A DNA stretch of 64,000 nt from Leptospira stimsonii (GCF_003545875.1 NZ_QHCS01000002.1:1-64000), one strand, 5' to 3'; shown: positions 19,536 through 28,731, numbered from the stretch's first letter. Program-made: numbers and translations. The notes: generated by a model from the letters alone, not told the origin.

Positions 19536-20582
19536 ATGAAACAAGCCGCTCTACGTTCCATTCTTTCTTTTATATTTTTGATTTCATTTGCGCTCTTTGC
19601 CGATCCGCAAACAAACACGACCGTCAAGATCAAAGCTGTCGGGGATATGGTGCCCGGGACGAATTATCCGGAACCTCTCAATATTCAGGATCCAAGATCT
19701 TTTCTTTTCGGAAAGGTGGAGAATCATCTCAAAGGCGCTGATATTCTTTTCGGTAACTTTGAAAGTACTCTGACTAATTTTCCCAGCACTTCGAAGGATA
19801 CTTCGAGAAAGATGATCTTCGCGTTTCGAACTCCTCCTTCCTATGCAAAGGTCTTAAAGGACGTAGGATTTGATATTTTAAGTATCGCTAATAATCATTC
19901 TTTGGATTTTCATCAGCAAGGCTTTGACGATACGCAGAAAAATCTTTCGGATGCCGGGATTCGTTACACCGGTAAGAAGGGAATGATCACGTATATGAAT
20001 GTTAAAAACGTTTCGGTCGCTTGGATCGGTTTTTCCCACCTGAAGTCGCATAACAATGTGAACGAAATCGAAGAAGGAGTCGCTCTCGTAAAAGAGGCCA
20101 AGAAGAAAGCCCAACTCGTTTTTATATCCTTTCACGGCGGTGCGGAAGGTGGTCCGGCTCTTCACGTCAAAAATCAGATGGAACGTTTTTACGGAGAATA
20201 TAGAGGGAATCTCGTTGAGTTCAGCCATTCTTTGATCGACGCAGGCGCCGATCTCGTGATCGGACACGGTCCTCACCTCGTTCGAGCGATGGAATTGTAT
20301 AAGGGCAGGTTGATCGCATATTCTCTCGGTAACTTTATGGGCTATAGAGCGCTTTCTTCACGCGGAATCGTGGGTTATTCCCTCGTCTTGGAAGCGGAAG
20401 TCGATTCTCAGGGGAAGTTCGTAAAAGGAAAAATCATTCCTCTGCAATTGGACAGCGCTTCGATTCCTGAATATGATCCCGAAAAGAAAACGATCGATCT
20501 TTTGAGAAAGTTAACCAAAGAAGACTTTCCCGGCAAGGGACCTAAAATTTCCGAAGATGGTGTGATCCTTCCGGGAGTATGA
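19536..20582 (+). CDS. CapA-family (poly-gamma-glutamate synthesis type) exported metallophosphatase-like protein
   Basis: A 348-residue protein with a signal peptide at residues 1-22 (ending FALFA before DPQT). CapA/PGA_cap landmarks are present: AVGDMVPGT, FGNFESTL, SIANNHSLDFHQQGFDDT, FISFHGG and VIGHGPHLV. These are metal-binding motifs of the calcineurin-like fold. No capB/capC genes are nearby, so a role in polyglutamate capsule is not supported; many CapA homologues are lone exported hydrolases. Confidence 0.82.
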   Translation: MKQAALRSILSFIFLISFALFADPQTNTTVKIKAVGDMVPGTNYPEPLNIQDPRSFLFGKVENHLKGADILFGNFESTLTNFPSTSKDTSRKMIFAFRTPPSYAKVLKDVGFDILSIANNHSLDFHQQGFDDTQKNLSDAGIRYTGKKGMITYMNVKNVSVAWIGFSHLKSHNNVNEIEEGVALVKEAKKKAQLVFISFHGGAEGGPALHVKNQMERFYGEYRGNLVEFSHSLIDAGADLVIGHGPHLVRAMELYKGRLIAYSLGNFMGYRALSSRGIVGYSLVLEAEVDSQGKFVKGKIIPLQLDSASIPEYDPEKKTIDLLRKLTKEDFPGKGPKISEDGVILPGV

Positions 20583-20655
20583 AGGACAAAACGTTCGAAG
20601 CCGTCTTTTGTGAATCGTCCAGAATTTCCGGTTTTTGTTCCTATTTTTATTCTAA

Positions 20656-20702
20656 AAGTTATACCTTACGTTGAGTTTTCTCCGAAAGGTATAACTTCTT
20701 TT
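20656..20702 (+). terminator. Hairpin terminator after the CapA-like gene
   Basis: AAGTTATACCTT (20656-20667) and AAGGTATAACTT (20686-20697) form a perfect 12-bp stem with an 18-base loop, followed by CTTTTCTCTT. It lies between the CapA gene and the riboswitch and would insulate the two. Confidence 0.7.
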
Positions 20703-20743
20703 CTCTTGCCCCCCGGGTCCGTATTCTAAATCCTGGACTCGTA

Positions 20744-20897
20744 GCTTGTTTGTCCTCAAAAAAGAGGAAGGGAATCCGGTTCAATTCCGGAGCTGAACCC
20801 GCAGCTGTAATCACCTCCAAAAAGGTTTTGCTAAGAAGCCACTGTGTTTTTCATGGGAAGGCGGCAAAATCGGTGAGAGCCAGAAGACCTAACAAGC
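20744..20897 (+). ncRNA. Cobalamin (B12) riboswitch aptamer
   Basis: The region carries the conserved cobalamin riboswitch core: GGGAATCCGGT, CCGGAGCTGAACCCGCAG, CTGTAATCACC, GCCACTG, TGGGAAGGCGG, then GAGAGCCAGAAGACC. The outer arms GCTTGTT (20744-20750) and AACAAGC (20891-20897) pair as P1. It sits directly upstream of a TonB-dependent receptor of the BtuB type, so the operon should be switched off when B12 is plentiful. Confidence 0.93.
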
Positions 20898-20919
20898 AAC
20901 AATAAACTGATAGGACTTT

Positions 20920-20992
20920 CGGGAGCTAAGGTCGGGTTTGAAAAATAGGCTTTCGTCATTTCGATATCCGCCGGGGTCTCCCGATTTTTCTT
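20920..20992 (+). terminator. Riboswitch expression platform, candidate intrinsic terminator
   Basis: CGGGAG (20920-20925) can pair with CTCCCG (20978-20983), which is followed at once by ATTTTTCTTT. This looks like a Rho-independent terminator between the B12 aptamer and the receptor start at 21019. The long loop (about 52 bases) contains further GGTCGGG/CCG segments that may form an internal or alternative stem. Confidence 0.6.
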
Positions 20993-21018
20993 TCCCTTCG
21001 CGCCTTTCCGTGTGAAAA

Positions 21019-23151
21019 ATGGGAAAGAACAAATACATTCGATATTTAGAATATTCTAAAGTATTTCTGTTTTTTATTTCGACGATCGGTCTTTATTCTC
21101 AGGAGAATTCGAGTTCTCCGAATGTACAGAAAGCGGAAACGGTCCAGGTCCTCGGTAAGGTCCCTGACACAAACTCCCAAAATTTTAGGTCCAATCCAAG
21201 CGGTTTTCAGACAGCGATCAAATTGGACGAAACATCCGCACGTTATACGTCTTTGCCTGAGGTTTTGGAAAGAGAAGCCGGTCTTCGAGTTCGTTCGTTC
21301 GGAGGCCTCGGTTCTTATTCGACACTTTCGATTCGCGGAACCAATCCCAACCAATCTCGGATTTATTTGGACGGAATTCCTCTCAACAATTCTCAAGGAG
21401 GAGAGGTCAATCTCGCCGATCTTCCTTTTGACAGTTTGGAAAGCGTGGAGGTCTATCGTTCCGGAAATCCGATCGGCTTTTCAGGTTCCGCGATCGGCGG
21501 ATCGGTTAACCTTGTCACACGAAAAGATTCCGGAAAACCGAAGACTCGAATCAACGTAGGCGGTGGTTCGTTTAACACTGGTAAGGTTAGTGTTTCGCAT
21601 ACTGGTAATTATAACGGCATCGGCGCTAGTTTTATGGCTCTCGGCGAGAAATCGGACCAAAACTTCTCCTTTAAAAACGATCACGGAACCGTCGTCCTAA
21701 ATACGTTAGACGACACGATTGATCGAAGAAAAAACGCTGGTTTCGAAAGGTCGGCTCTTTTCGGAACTCTAAAGTATCAGATCGGAAAAACGGAAATCAA
21801 ATTTTTAAACGACTTCAATCATAGGATTCACGGTCTTCCAGGGCCTGGCTCCAATCAAACCAATCAGGTTCACAGAAAATACGATCGTTATACCGGGTCC
21901 TTTGCCTCCGATACAAAAGGGCTTTTTGTGGATTGGTTTCGCCTGGAGACGAGAAGTTTTTATACCGCGGCGAAGGACGATCTTTTTGATCCCGCATCTG
22001 AATTTTCGAAGGGCGCTCCGAACTCGAGAGCTGAGGTTCGACAGATGGGAGTGCAACTGATGCCCACTCTCTATCTCACAGACTATTATCAGATCCTTCG
22101 CGGTTTTGTTTCCCTTGAGAGAGAATTTTTCGATCGAGAGAGGTTGACTCCTTCCAATTACGTCTCGAGAATCGAACCTCTCAAAGAGAGAAACTATTCT
22201 TCCTATCGCATCGAGGATGAGATTCGTCTTTTTGACGCAAAGGTTTTGCTGATTCCTTCCGTGACGTGGGATCACTATAAGGATCGTTTCCCTTCGGAGG
22301 AACCTTGGTATCGTAAGGAAAATCCTCTCTCTGGAGATCAGAAAAAAAACACATTCACAAATCCTAAATTTGGTTTTGTCTGGAAGCTCTTCGAGAGAGA
22401 AACATGGGATATTCAATTTCAAGCGAACGTTTCAAAACAATTTAGAATTCCTTCCTTTTTGGAAATGTTTGGAGAGCAGGGAAGTGTCATCGCAAATCCG
22501 AATCTCAAACCGGAGCAAAGCGGCAACGGAGACGGAGGTTTTGTCCTAAAGACGGAACATTCTTTCTTAAAAACAAAAACGAGCGTTTCTTATTTTTCGA
22601 AAGATATCAAGGATATGATTCTTTTCCTTCCGAATTCTCAATTCACTTTGAGACCGGAGAACGTCGATTCGGCGAAGATTCGAGGTTTGGAATTTTCACA
22701 CAGAGAAGACTGGAAGTACGGTTTTAAGTTTCTTTTCAATTATACGTATCAGAGCGCGATCAACAATTCTTCTTCTCCTTACCTCAATGGGAAGGTGCTT
22801 CCTTTGAGGCCAAGACACGAGTTTTCGAGTACGATTTCTTGGAAAGGAAAACGAATCGAGACCGGTTTGGAATTGTTGTATATAGGAGCCGTGTTCCGGG
22901 ACCGAACCAACGAATACATCAATTATATTCCGGCGAGACAGATCTGGAATTGTTTTTTTACACTGGTTCTTTTTTCCGAACCGGGAGAATCAACGAAAGA
23001 TTCGTTCGGAAACTTAAAAGAATCCGCGCTCTCCAAAGAATTCTTACTTACCTTGGAAGTGAAAAATTTTACGGATAAGAGAATTTCCGACCTGATCGGT
23101 TATCCGCTTCCGGGAAGAAGCTGGTATGCGACCCTGAGTATGAGGTTTTGA
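21019..23151 (+). CDS. btuB: TonB-dependent outer-membrane receptor, BtuB-type (cobalamin uptake)
   Basis: A 710-residue outer-membrane receptor. A signal peptide (about residues 1-27) is followed by a TonB-box-like ETVQVLGKV near residue 40 and a plug domain (LPEVLEREAGLRVRSFGGLG, then SIRGTNPNQSRIYLDGIPLN). A beta-barrel follows and ends in an aromatic residue (WYATLSMRF), as expected for BAM-dependent insertion. The B12 riboswitch directly upstream makes cobalamin or a related corrinoid the likely cargo. One base separates its stop from the next gene, a lipoprotein. Confidence 0.88.
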   Translation: MGKNKYIRYLEYSKVFLFFISTIGLYSQENSSSPNVQKAETVQVLGKVPDTNSQNFRSNPSGFQTAIKLDETSARYTSLPEVLEREAGLRVRSFGGLGSYSTLSIRGTNPNQSRIYLDGIPLNNSQGGEVNLADLPFDSLESVEVYRSGNPIGFSGSAIGGSVNLVTRKDSGKPKTRINVGGGSFNTGKVSVSHTGNYNGIGASFMALGEKSDQNFSFKNDHGTVVLNTLDDTIDRRKNAGFERSALFGTLKYQIGKTEIKFLNDFNHRIHGLPGPGSNQTNQVHRKYDRYTGSFASDTKGLFVDWFRLETRSFYTAAKDDLFDPASEFSKGAPNSRAEVRQMGVQLMPTLYLTDYYQILRGFVSLEREFFDRERLTPSNYVSRIEPLKERNYSSYRIEDEIRLFDAKVLLIPSVTWDHYKDRFPSEEPWYRKENPLSGDQKKNTFTNPKFGFVWKLFERETWDIQFQANVSKQFRIPSFLEMFGEQGSVIANPNLKPEQSGNGDGGFVLKTEHSFLKTKTSVSYFSKDIKDMILFLPNSQFTLRPENVDSAKIRGLEFSHREDWKYGFKFLFNYTYQSAINNSSSPYLNGKVLPLRPRHEFSSTISWKGKRIETGLELLYIGAVFRDRTNEYINYIPARQIWNCFFTLVLFSEPGESTKDSFGNLKESALSKEFLLTLEVKNFTDKRISDLIGYPLPGRSWYATLSMRF

Positions 23152-23152
23152 A

Positions 23153-24316
23153 ATGAAGTTGAAACTTTATGTATTTATAGTATTCTATTTATTGAATGTT
23201 TCTTGTCAGGATTTGCAGAGGCCTTCTTTTTTAAGTCTTCTTTTGACACAGAACTTGCCTGGAAACATCGGTGTCGTGACCACCGATTTCGGAGGAAGCG
23301 GAAGATTTAAAGTGATCAATCCTTCTCTTCTCTATAGTTATCCGGGTTTGATTCCGATTCATTCCGATGCTCTTGCGAGATTCGGTTTAGGAAAGGTTTA
23401 TGTTTTGAATCTCCTCAACCGAGATAGTATTCAAGTCTTAGATCCGAACTTCGGTTTTGTCACCGTCTCCGAACTTGCGCTTGGGTTTAAAGTGAATCCG
23501 GCAGATATAGAATTCGCAGGACCGTCCAAGGCTTATGTTACGCTCTACGGTTCCAATCGCCTTTTGATTTTAGATCCGACTTTGATGGCGATCACGGGTT
23601 CGATCGATTTGGGAAGTTACTCGGAAACGTTTTCCAGCGGGGGAACCCCGGACGGACTTCCGGAGATGAGCGGTATGAAAATTGTGGGCGATTCTCTCTT
23701 CGTATGTCTTCAGAGATTGGATCGAAACGATCCTTCCGGTTACTTTCCACCAAACACAACTTCGCTTTTGCTCGAGATTTATATTCCCACGGATACGGTC
23801 ATCGGAACCTATACGTTTCCGGCATCCAATCCGGTGAATAAACCCCAACTCTTGGATCTTTTCGGTGAACCGTACCTTGTGTTTGCGACTCCGGGAAGAA
23901 TGGGTTTTTTAAGCCAGATCGACGGAGGAGTGAGCGCGTTTCGACTCGGGACTCGTTCTTTTCTGACGAGGCTTTTGTTTTCGGAGTCGGTCGCAGGCGG
24001 GGACATCGTAAACGTACAAGTCAAATCGGATACGGTCGGTTACGCTTCGGTTTTGGATTCGAGTTTTACGAAGTCTTTAAAAGTTTTTAATCCGAGCACC
24101 GGAGAAACTACTGCCACTCTCTTACGCATTCCTTCCAGTTACGATGCAAGTCTCTCAAGTATTCTACTCGCTTCGGATAAAATTCTATACGTCGGAAACA
24201 CTCAGTTTCAGCAACCGGGAGTTACGATGTTCGATACGGAAAGAGGGGACGCTCTCTTGACTCCGACTCCGATCTCCGTAGATTTACAACCGTACGATCT
24301 TATCGAATTGAAATAA
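23153..24316 (+). CDS. Propeller-like surface or periplasmic lipoprotein, partner of BtuB
   Basis: A 387-residue protein with a short signal and lipobox ending at Cys18 (LLNVSC). The mature part has repeated units with YVTN/beta-propeller character: KVYVLNLLNRDSIQVLDPNF, SKAYVTLYGSNRLLILDP and KILYVGNTQFQQPG. It is coupled to the BtuB-type receptor, one base apart, under the B12 riboswitch. The arrangement recalls BtuG of Bacteroides, a propeller lipoprotein that captures B12 for BtuB. That parallel is my inference from context and fold, not from visible sequence identity. Confidence 0.7.
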   Translation: MKLKLYVFIVFYLLNVSCQDLQRPSFLSLLLTQNLPGNIGVVTTDFGGSGRFKVINPSLLYSYPGLIPIHSDALARFGLGKVYVLNLLNRDSIQVLDPNFGFVTVSELALGFKVNPADIEFAGPSKAYVTLYGSNRLLILDPTLMAITGSIDLGSYSETFSSGGTPDGLPEMSGMKIVGDSLFVCLQRLDRNDPSGYFPPNTTSLLLEIYIPTDTVIGTYTFPASNPVNKPQLLDLFGEPYLVFATPGRMGFLSQIDGGVSAFRLGTRSFLTRLLFSESVAGGDIVNVQVKSDTVGYASVLDSSFTKSLKVFNPSTGETTATLLRIPSSYDASLSSILLASDKILYVGNTQFQQPGVTMFDTERGDALLTPTPISVDLQPYDLIELK

Positions 24317-24547
24317 ACATGACTTCGGAGATAGGAATCGAAGGAGAATTCGAATCCAAAAAAACGAAAGCACATGCGTTCGATTCTATCCTTAAAAAAA
24401 GATCCCGATTTTCAGTAAGGAGTAAGAATTCTTTTGAAATCTCTTGATTTTTTTCCAAAAAGAGGTTCTAATCCTCTCACAAAAAGCGTAACCGTTCCCA
24501 CAAGTTGTGAGGGGATACAATGAGAATCGTCCTAGGAAAAGGTATTT

Positions 24548-24702
24548 TGTAGGAATTCCTACATGAAAGTTTTCACTTGCGAAAAGTTTGATTTTATGAT
24601 AGTGGAAAATCTCCGGAATTTTTCCACCGCCCGCCCCTCCACCCAAGTTCAGGGAGGGGCGGGCGACTTTCACTGAAAGGTTGTCGTAGTTCCGACAGAT
24701 TT
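24548..24702. repeat. Dispersed repeat, copy 1: palindrome plus GC-rich hairpin
   Basis: The copy begins with the perfect 16-bp palindrome TGTAGGAATTCCTACA (24548-24563). After TTTATGATAG it has a perfect 13-bp GC-rich stem, CGCCCGCCCCTCC (24628-24640) with GGAGGGGCGGGCG (24653-24665), then CTTTCAC and TTGTCGT. A diverged copy lies at 38583-38749. The rest of the spacer 24317-24760 holds no convincing gene. Confidence 0.75.
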
Positions 24703-24760
24703 TCGTCCGGCCCAGACAACTTGTGGGTAAAGTTATGCACAAAAAAGCGACGGTGAGAAT

Positions 24761-25420
24761 ATGCAGGAAATCTTTCAGGCGATAGCGGGCGGGCAAAAAT
24801 CCAAAGTGATCGGTCTTTTGAAACGGGATCCGAGTCTGTTCCAAAGCCTTACGGAAGAAGGAATCACTCCGGTTTTATTTTCTATCTACTACGGTAAATT
24901 GGATCTTTCGAAAGAAATTTTTCAAATCAGTCCGAACCGAAATCTTTTTGAAGCGGCGGCGCTCGGAGATCTGGAAGAAACAAAAAAGAGAATCGTAGAA
25001 TTTCCGGAAGAGATCAATTCGCTTTCCAAAGACGGTTGGTCCGCGTTGCATTTGGCTTCTTATTTCGGACATTTGGAGATTGTAAGGGCGTTGATCGACG
25101 CCGGAGCAGATCTAAGTCTGACTTCGAAGAGTAAGATGTCCTTCGGAAATACCGCATTGCATTCCGCGATCGCCACGGGTAAAAGGGAAGTCGTGGAACT
25201 TCTCCTCGAAAAAGGAGCCGACGTCAACGCGATCCAAGATCCTGGTAAAATTACTCCGCTTCATATCGCGGCGAGTCGTCCAGGTAGTATTGAAATCATT
25301 CATATCCTTTTGAAAAAAGGAGCGGACAAAACCAAACTCAGCGACGAGGAACAAACTCCGTACGCAATCGCATTAGAAAAAGGGAATGAAGCGGAAGCGA
25401 GAGAATTGGAGATCAGGTAA
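24761..25420 (+). CDS. Ankyrin-repeat protein
   Basis: A 219-residue protein, probably cytoplasmic (no signal peptide). Consensus ankyrin units are visible at about residues 90-200: DGWSALHLASYFGHLEIVRA, NTALHSAIATGKREVVELLL and ITPLHIAASRPGSIEIIHIL, each followed by the G-A-D turn. A weaker unit lies in residues 1-80. Ankyrin repeats bind proteins; the partner is unknown. Confidence 0.85.
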   Translation: MQEIFQAIAGGQKSKVIGLLKRDPSLFQSLTEEGITPVLFSIYYGKLDLSKEIFQISPNRNLFEAAALGDLEETKKRIVEFPEEINSLSKDGWSALHLASYFGHLEIVRALIDAGADLSLTSKSKMSFGNTALHSAIATGKREVVELLLEKGADVNAIQDPGKITPLHIAASRPGSIEIIHILLKKGADKTKLSDEEQTPYAIALEKGNEAEARELEIR

Positions 25421-25459
25421 GGTTTTGCGGTCTATCCTAACGAGTGAATTCGTATTTGA

Positions 25460-25481
25460 TTCATTACGCTCTCGTAATGAA
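25460..25481. terminator. Short perfect hairpin after the ankyrin gene
   Basis: TTCATTACG and CGTAATGAA form a perfect 9-bp stem with a 4-base loop (CTCT). No T-run follows on the plus strand, so its role as a terminator is uncertain. Confidence 0.3.
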
Positions 25482-25556
25482 GGATCCAAAACGGCACCGA
25501 ATTTTTACGAAGTTTGTTCCTGAAAGAAGCAAAAATAGAGTAAGGGCTTAATTCAA

Positions 25557-26012
25557 ATGGAAACTTTAACTTTTACGATCTTGATTCACGCCGACGTTAA
25601 GACCGTTTGGCACAAAATGCTCGACGATAAGAGCTATCGAATTTGGACGGAAGCGTTTCACACCGGTTCTTTCTATGAAGGAAGTTGGAAAAAGGGGAGC
25701 TTCATTCGTTTTTTGGGTCCAGACGAAAATGGCGGCCTCGGTGGTATGTACAGCCGGATCAAAGAGAATATAACCAATCAATATATCTCGATCGAACATT
25801 TAGGGATGGTGAGCAACGGAGTCGTCGACACCGAAAGCGAAGCGGTTAAAAAATGGACTCCCTCCTTCGAGAATTACACATTCAAAGAACAAGGTCCCGG
25901 TAAAACGGAATTGATCATAGAGATGCAAACCATAGAAGAATACAAATCGATGTTCGAAGATATGTGGCCCAAGGCATTGAAAGCGCTGAAGGATTTGTCT
26001 GAAGCGGGATGA
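25557..26012 (+). CDS. SRPBCC / AHSA1-like domain protein
   Basis: A 151-residue single-domain protein with the START/SRPBCC pattern: an N-terminal beta strand (LTFTILIHADVKTVWHKMLD), the WTEAFHTGSFYEGSWKKGS segment common to AHSA1-like proteins, and a C-terminal helix (MFEDMWPKALKALKDLSE). The fold makes a hydrophobic ligand cavity; the ligand and role are unknown. Confidence 0.8.
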   Translation: METLTFTILIHADVKTVWHKMLDDKSYRIWTEAFHTGSFYEGSWKKGSFIRFLGPDENGGLGGMYSRIKENITNQYISIEHLGMVSNGVVDTESEAVKKWTPSFENYTFKEQGPGKTELIIEMQTIEEYKSMFEDMWPKALKALKDLSEAG

Positions 26013-26015
26013 GGC

Positions 26016-26707
26016 TTGCTTCTTGGAGAGAAGGTGCAGTTTGATTTCTTTGCTTCGCAAAGAGTCAATGCCAACGCTCCGCTGGCTTTTTTGACTCCAT
26101 TGCTTCCTATGGGGCGCAATGTACCTGTAACGCGACCCGTAGGAAGCGTTACATTGAGTTAAGGGGTTTTTCCAGTTCATCCGTACAGAACCTAGAACCT
26201 TCTTGCATCGACTGGGACTCGCCGTTACGCAAACAACCATTGTGCACCATAAGCTCAGCAGATTCTTCCCTACGGGTCAGAATCTATCACGGCGTCTCGC
26301 TTTGGCCTCGGAACATCCTGTTCCTCGGAAGCATTTCTTCGCTCTCTATGGATCGCTTGAAATGCTTTACCAAAGCTCGCTTCGAGTCCCGACATTGTTA
26401 TGGAAAAGTTTGAAGGCGTTTGTTGCTTCTTGGAGAGAAGGTGCAGTTTGATTTCTTTGCTTCACAAAGAGTCAACGCCAACGCTCCGCTGGCTTTTGAC
26501 TACATTGCTTCCTATGGGGCGCAATGTACCTACCGGGACTCGCCGTTACGCAATTCGTCCTCGTGACGAATTCGGCTCCACGGCGTCTCGCTTTGGCCTC
26601 GGAACATCCTGTTCCTCGGAAGCATTTCTTCGCTCTCTATGGATCGCTTGAAATGCTTTACCAAAGCTCGCTTCGAGTCCCGACATTGTTATGGAAAAGT
26701 TTGAAGG
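26016..26707. repeat. Tandem pair of roughly 290-400 bp repeats abutting tRNA-Arg
   Basis: Unit 1 (26016-26416) and unit 2 (26423-26707) share long near-identical blocks. The first starts TTGCTTCTTGGAGAGAAGG. The second, about 125 bp, starts CGGCGTCTCGCTTTGG and ends AAGTTTGAAGG (about 26290-26416 and 26581-26706). Unit 1 has about 110 extra bases in the middle. Unit 2 contains a 17-base copy of the tRNA-Arg 3' end at 26526-26542. Open frames across it are artefacts of the repeat and show no protein-like composition. Confidence 0.8.
26526..26542 (-). repeat. Partial copy of the tRNA-Arg 3' end
   Basis: GTACCTACCGGGACTCG here is identical to 26710-26726, the 3' acceptor and T-arm part of tRNA-Arg(CCG) on the plus-strand reading. 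The match stops inside the T loop. It is a remnant of duplication or of an integration event at the tRNA. Confidence 0.75.
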
Positions 26708-26708
26708 T

Positions 26709-26780
<72 letters not shown>

Positions 26781-26908
26781 GCTCACAAATGAGTCTTTTG
26801 AAAAGGCCGCTCGTGTCAAATGCAAATCCGGAATCGATGTCTAAGGAAGGAAAGTCCTTGAAAAACGGAACCAGTGTGAAATTCTCTTCCTAATAGATAG
26901 AGGTAGAG

Positions 26909-27295
26909 ATGCAAGTTTCAATTCTGATTGATTGGAAGAGGGAATTCTTTAGGAAGATTTTTTACTTTCTCCTCGTCCTCGTACTTTTCGGATTTTTTAC
27001 CCCTGCGTTTTCCGTAAGTGAAGAGGAAGAGGAAAGACTTCTGGAAAAAGCGCTCGTGGAAAGTGCGGTAACACCCGCGCAAAAACTAGCCGTCGCCAAT
27101 TATCTCAGAGCCACGGCGATCGCCAAAAGAAACAGAGCGAACGAACTCAGGGAACTTGCAAAACTTTCCAGAGGAGAAAAATTTCTCCACGCGCAAGCAC
27201 GGAAGGAAAAGCTTCATCGAATGGCGGAATCTCTCGAACGTCAGGCCGATCGTCACGAAGCCGCTCTTAAAGAATTACCGACCCAAAACCACTGA
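26909..27295 (+). CDS. Hypothetical exported helical protein
   Basis: A 128-residue protein with AGAGGTAGAG before the ATG. A hydrophobic segment at about 17-35 ends in PAFS, which fits signal peptidase cleavage (or a single membrane anchor). The mature part is highly charged and helical, probably coiled coil (EEEEERLLEKALVE through LERQADRHEAALKE). No family recognised. It lies convergent to tmk. Confidence 0.6.
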   Translation: MQVSILIDWKREFFRKIFYFLLVLVLFGFFTPAFSVSEEEEERLLEKALVESAVTPAQKLAVANYLRATAIAKRNRANELRELAKLSRGEKFLHAQARKEKLHRMAESLERQADRHEAALKELPTQNH

Positions 27296-27397
27296 TTCCA
27301 AAAGTAGTCGAATTGACCCTTCTCTCGGAAATTGGGAACTTCCTTCTTCCGTAGAATTCGAAAACAAATAGAAAGAATTCGATTTGATAAGAATCGA

Positions 27398-28015
27398 TTA
27401 TGATTCTTCGTTTCGAATTCTTTTCAACAAAATAGAAAGACATTCGTTTGCGATTTGATCCGGCCCCTTTTCCGCGTCGATACGAATCGTTTCCCCGGGA
27501 AGAATTCTCTCATAGGCGGAATGAATTTTTTCCAATTGGGAAAGAGTTTCAAATCGTTCCTTTTCTTCCTTTCTTCGACTCAATCTTTCTAAAGCGACTT
27601 TCGGATTTAGATTCAGATAAAAAAGAAGATCCGGAATTCTAAAATTTCTTTCTAAGTTTTTTTGTAGAATCGTTTCGGGGGGAAAATCCGGTCCGCTCTG
27701 ATACGCCGCGGTAGAATACATATATCGATCCAGAAGAACGTTTTTTCCTTCTTCCAATGCGGGAAGAATGTTTTGATTTAAGGATTCTTCTCTGTCCGAA
27801 AGAAAGGCTTCGATTTGTTCTTCTCGATTGAGATCGATTTCTCCTCTTAAAAACTTTCTCAAAAATTTTCCGGTTTCTAAGTTCGTCGGTTCCGTAAAAG
27901 AAGCTGAGGGGATTCCTTCTTTGAGAAGAAGTTCGGTAATCGATCTGCAAAGTGTGGATTTTCCACTTCCGTCGATTCCTTCAAATACTACGAAGAGCGG
28001 ACTTTCTTTCTTCAT
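27398..28015 (-). CDS. tmk: Thymidylate kinase
   Basis: A 205-residue enzyme, the usual length, that phosphorylates dTMP to dTDP. Residues 11-21 are the P-loop FEGIDGSGKST. The DRYMYSTAAYQ segment (about 95) is the DRY/H motif of the family, and a LID-like SRRKEEKERFE lies near residue 148. The gene is divergent from the HtrA-like lipoprotein at 28078. Confidence 0.95.
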   Translation of the reverse strand: MKKESPLFVVFEGIDGSGKSTLCRSITELLLKEGIPSASFTEPTNLETGKFLRKFLRGEIDLNREEQIEAFLSDREESLNQNILPALEEGKNVLLDRYMYSTAAYQSGPDFPPETILQKNLERNFRIPDLLFYLNLNPKVALERLSRRKEEKERFETLSQLEKIHSAYERILPGETIRIDAEKGPDQIANECLSILLKRIRNEES

Positions 28016-28077
28016 TTTTCCTTTTCCAATTCAATCTTGACAGAGGGGATTTGTTTAAAAACATTCTTCTTAGATAC

Positions 28078-28731
28078 ATGGATTCGTTTGAAAAGGAAGA
28101 ATCCAGTAAAAATTCCCGAATGAAAAATAATTTTCCCGATCTCGGATCATTCTTCTTCTATTTTTTATTCTTTGGTTTCTTCTTCCAATCCTGCTCTTTC
28201 TCTTCTCGGAACGTCTCCTCTTCGCAGTCTGAGGAAACAAAAATTGAAAATCCGAATTCTTCCAAGGATCGAATCAAAATTCATCATATCTACGAAGAAG
28301 TGTATCCGGATTCCTCCGAGAGTTCGGTCTTGATCACTTCGGAGAAAAATGCGAATCCTCAGATCGCTCATTTTAAAGGAACTTCTAAAACGCTAAAAAA
28401 AGAGGTCGTCCTCGGAAGCGGAATCGTCATCAATCAGTTGGGTTATATTCTTACAAACGAGCACGTTATTCGCTCTTATGATAAACTCAACGTAAAACTC
28501 AAATCGGGAAAACTCTACGAAGCTCAGATCATCGGTTTGGATAAGAAGCTGGATCTCGCGATTTTAAAAGTGGAAGTCGATCACGAAATCATCCCTGTGG
28601 AAGTTCTGGATTCTTATTCTCTTCAGATTGTGGAGCGGGCGATTCAGAAATATATGAAAGCGAAAAAGGCATTCAAAGAGAGCAGGGGACTCGCGGCGAA
28701 AAAGAACGTTCCGGTTCACATAAGACACTGA
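28078..28731 (+). CDS. Truncated HtrA-like lipoprotein lacking the catalytic serine
   Basis: About 217 residues from ATG 28078 (or 203 from ATG 28120). The hydrophobic N-terminus ends in a lipobox (FFFQSC). The middle matches the HtrA protease core: LGSGIVINQLGYILTNEHVI with the catalytic-type His, and KKLDLAILKVE with the Asp. It then diverges just past the point where HtrA continues into DWAIAIGAPLG. The GNSGGP serine motif and PDZ domain are absent. It lies 218 bases upstream of the full-length HtrA and shares its core, so it is a partial duplicate: either decayed or a pseudoprotease. Confidence 0.7.
   Translation: MDSFEKEESSKNSRMKNNFPDLGSFFFYFLFFGFFFQSCSFSSRNVSSSQSEETKIENPNSSKDRIKIHHIYEEVYPDSSESSVLITSEKNANPQIAHFKGTSKTLKKEVVLGSGIVINQLGYILTNEHVIRSYDKLNVKLKSGKLYEAQIIGLDKKLDLAILKVEVDHEIIPVEVLDSYSLQIVERAIQKYMKAKKAFKESRGLAAKKNVPVHIRH

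Noticed and set aside
24392..24844. Minus-strand ORF of 150 residues
   Set aside because: It runs through the GC-rich repeat and into the ankyrin gene on the other strand, and its composition is that of the repeat.
27952..28077. N-terminal extension of the HtrA-like lipoprotein
   Set aside because: It overlaps the start of tmk on the other strand, and a normal lipoprotein signal begins at 28078 or 28120.
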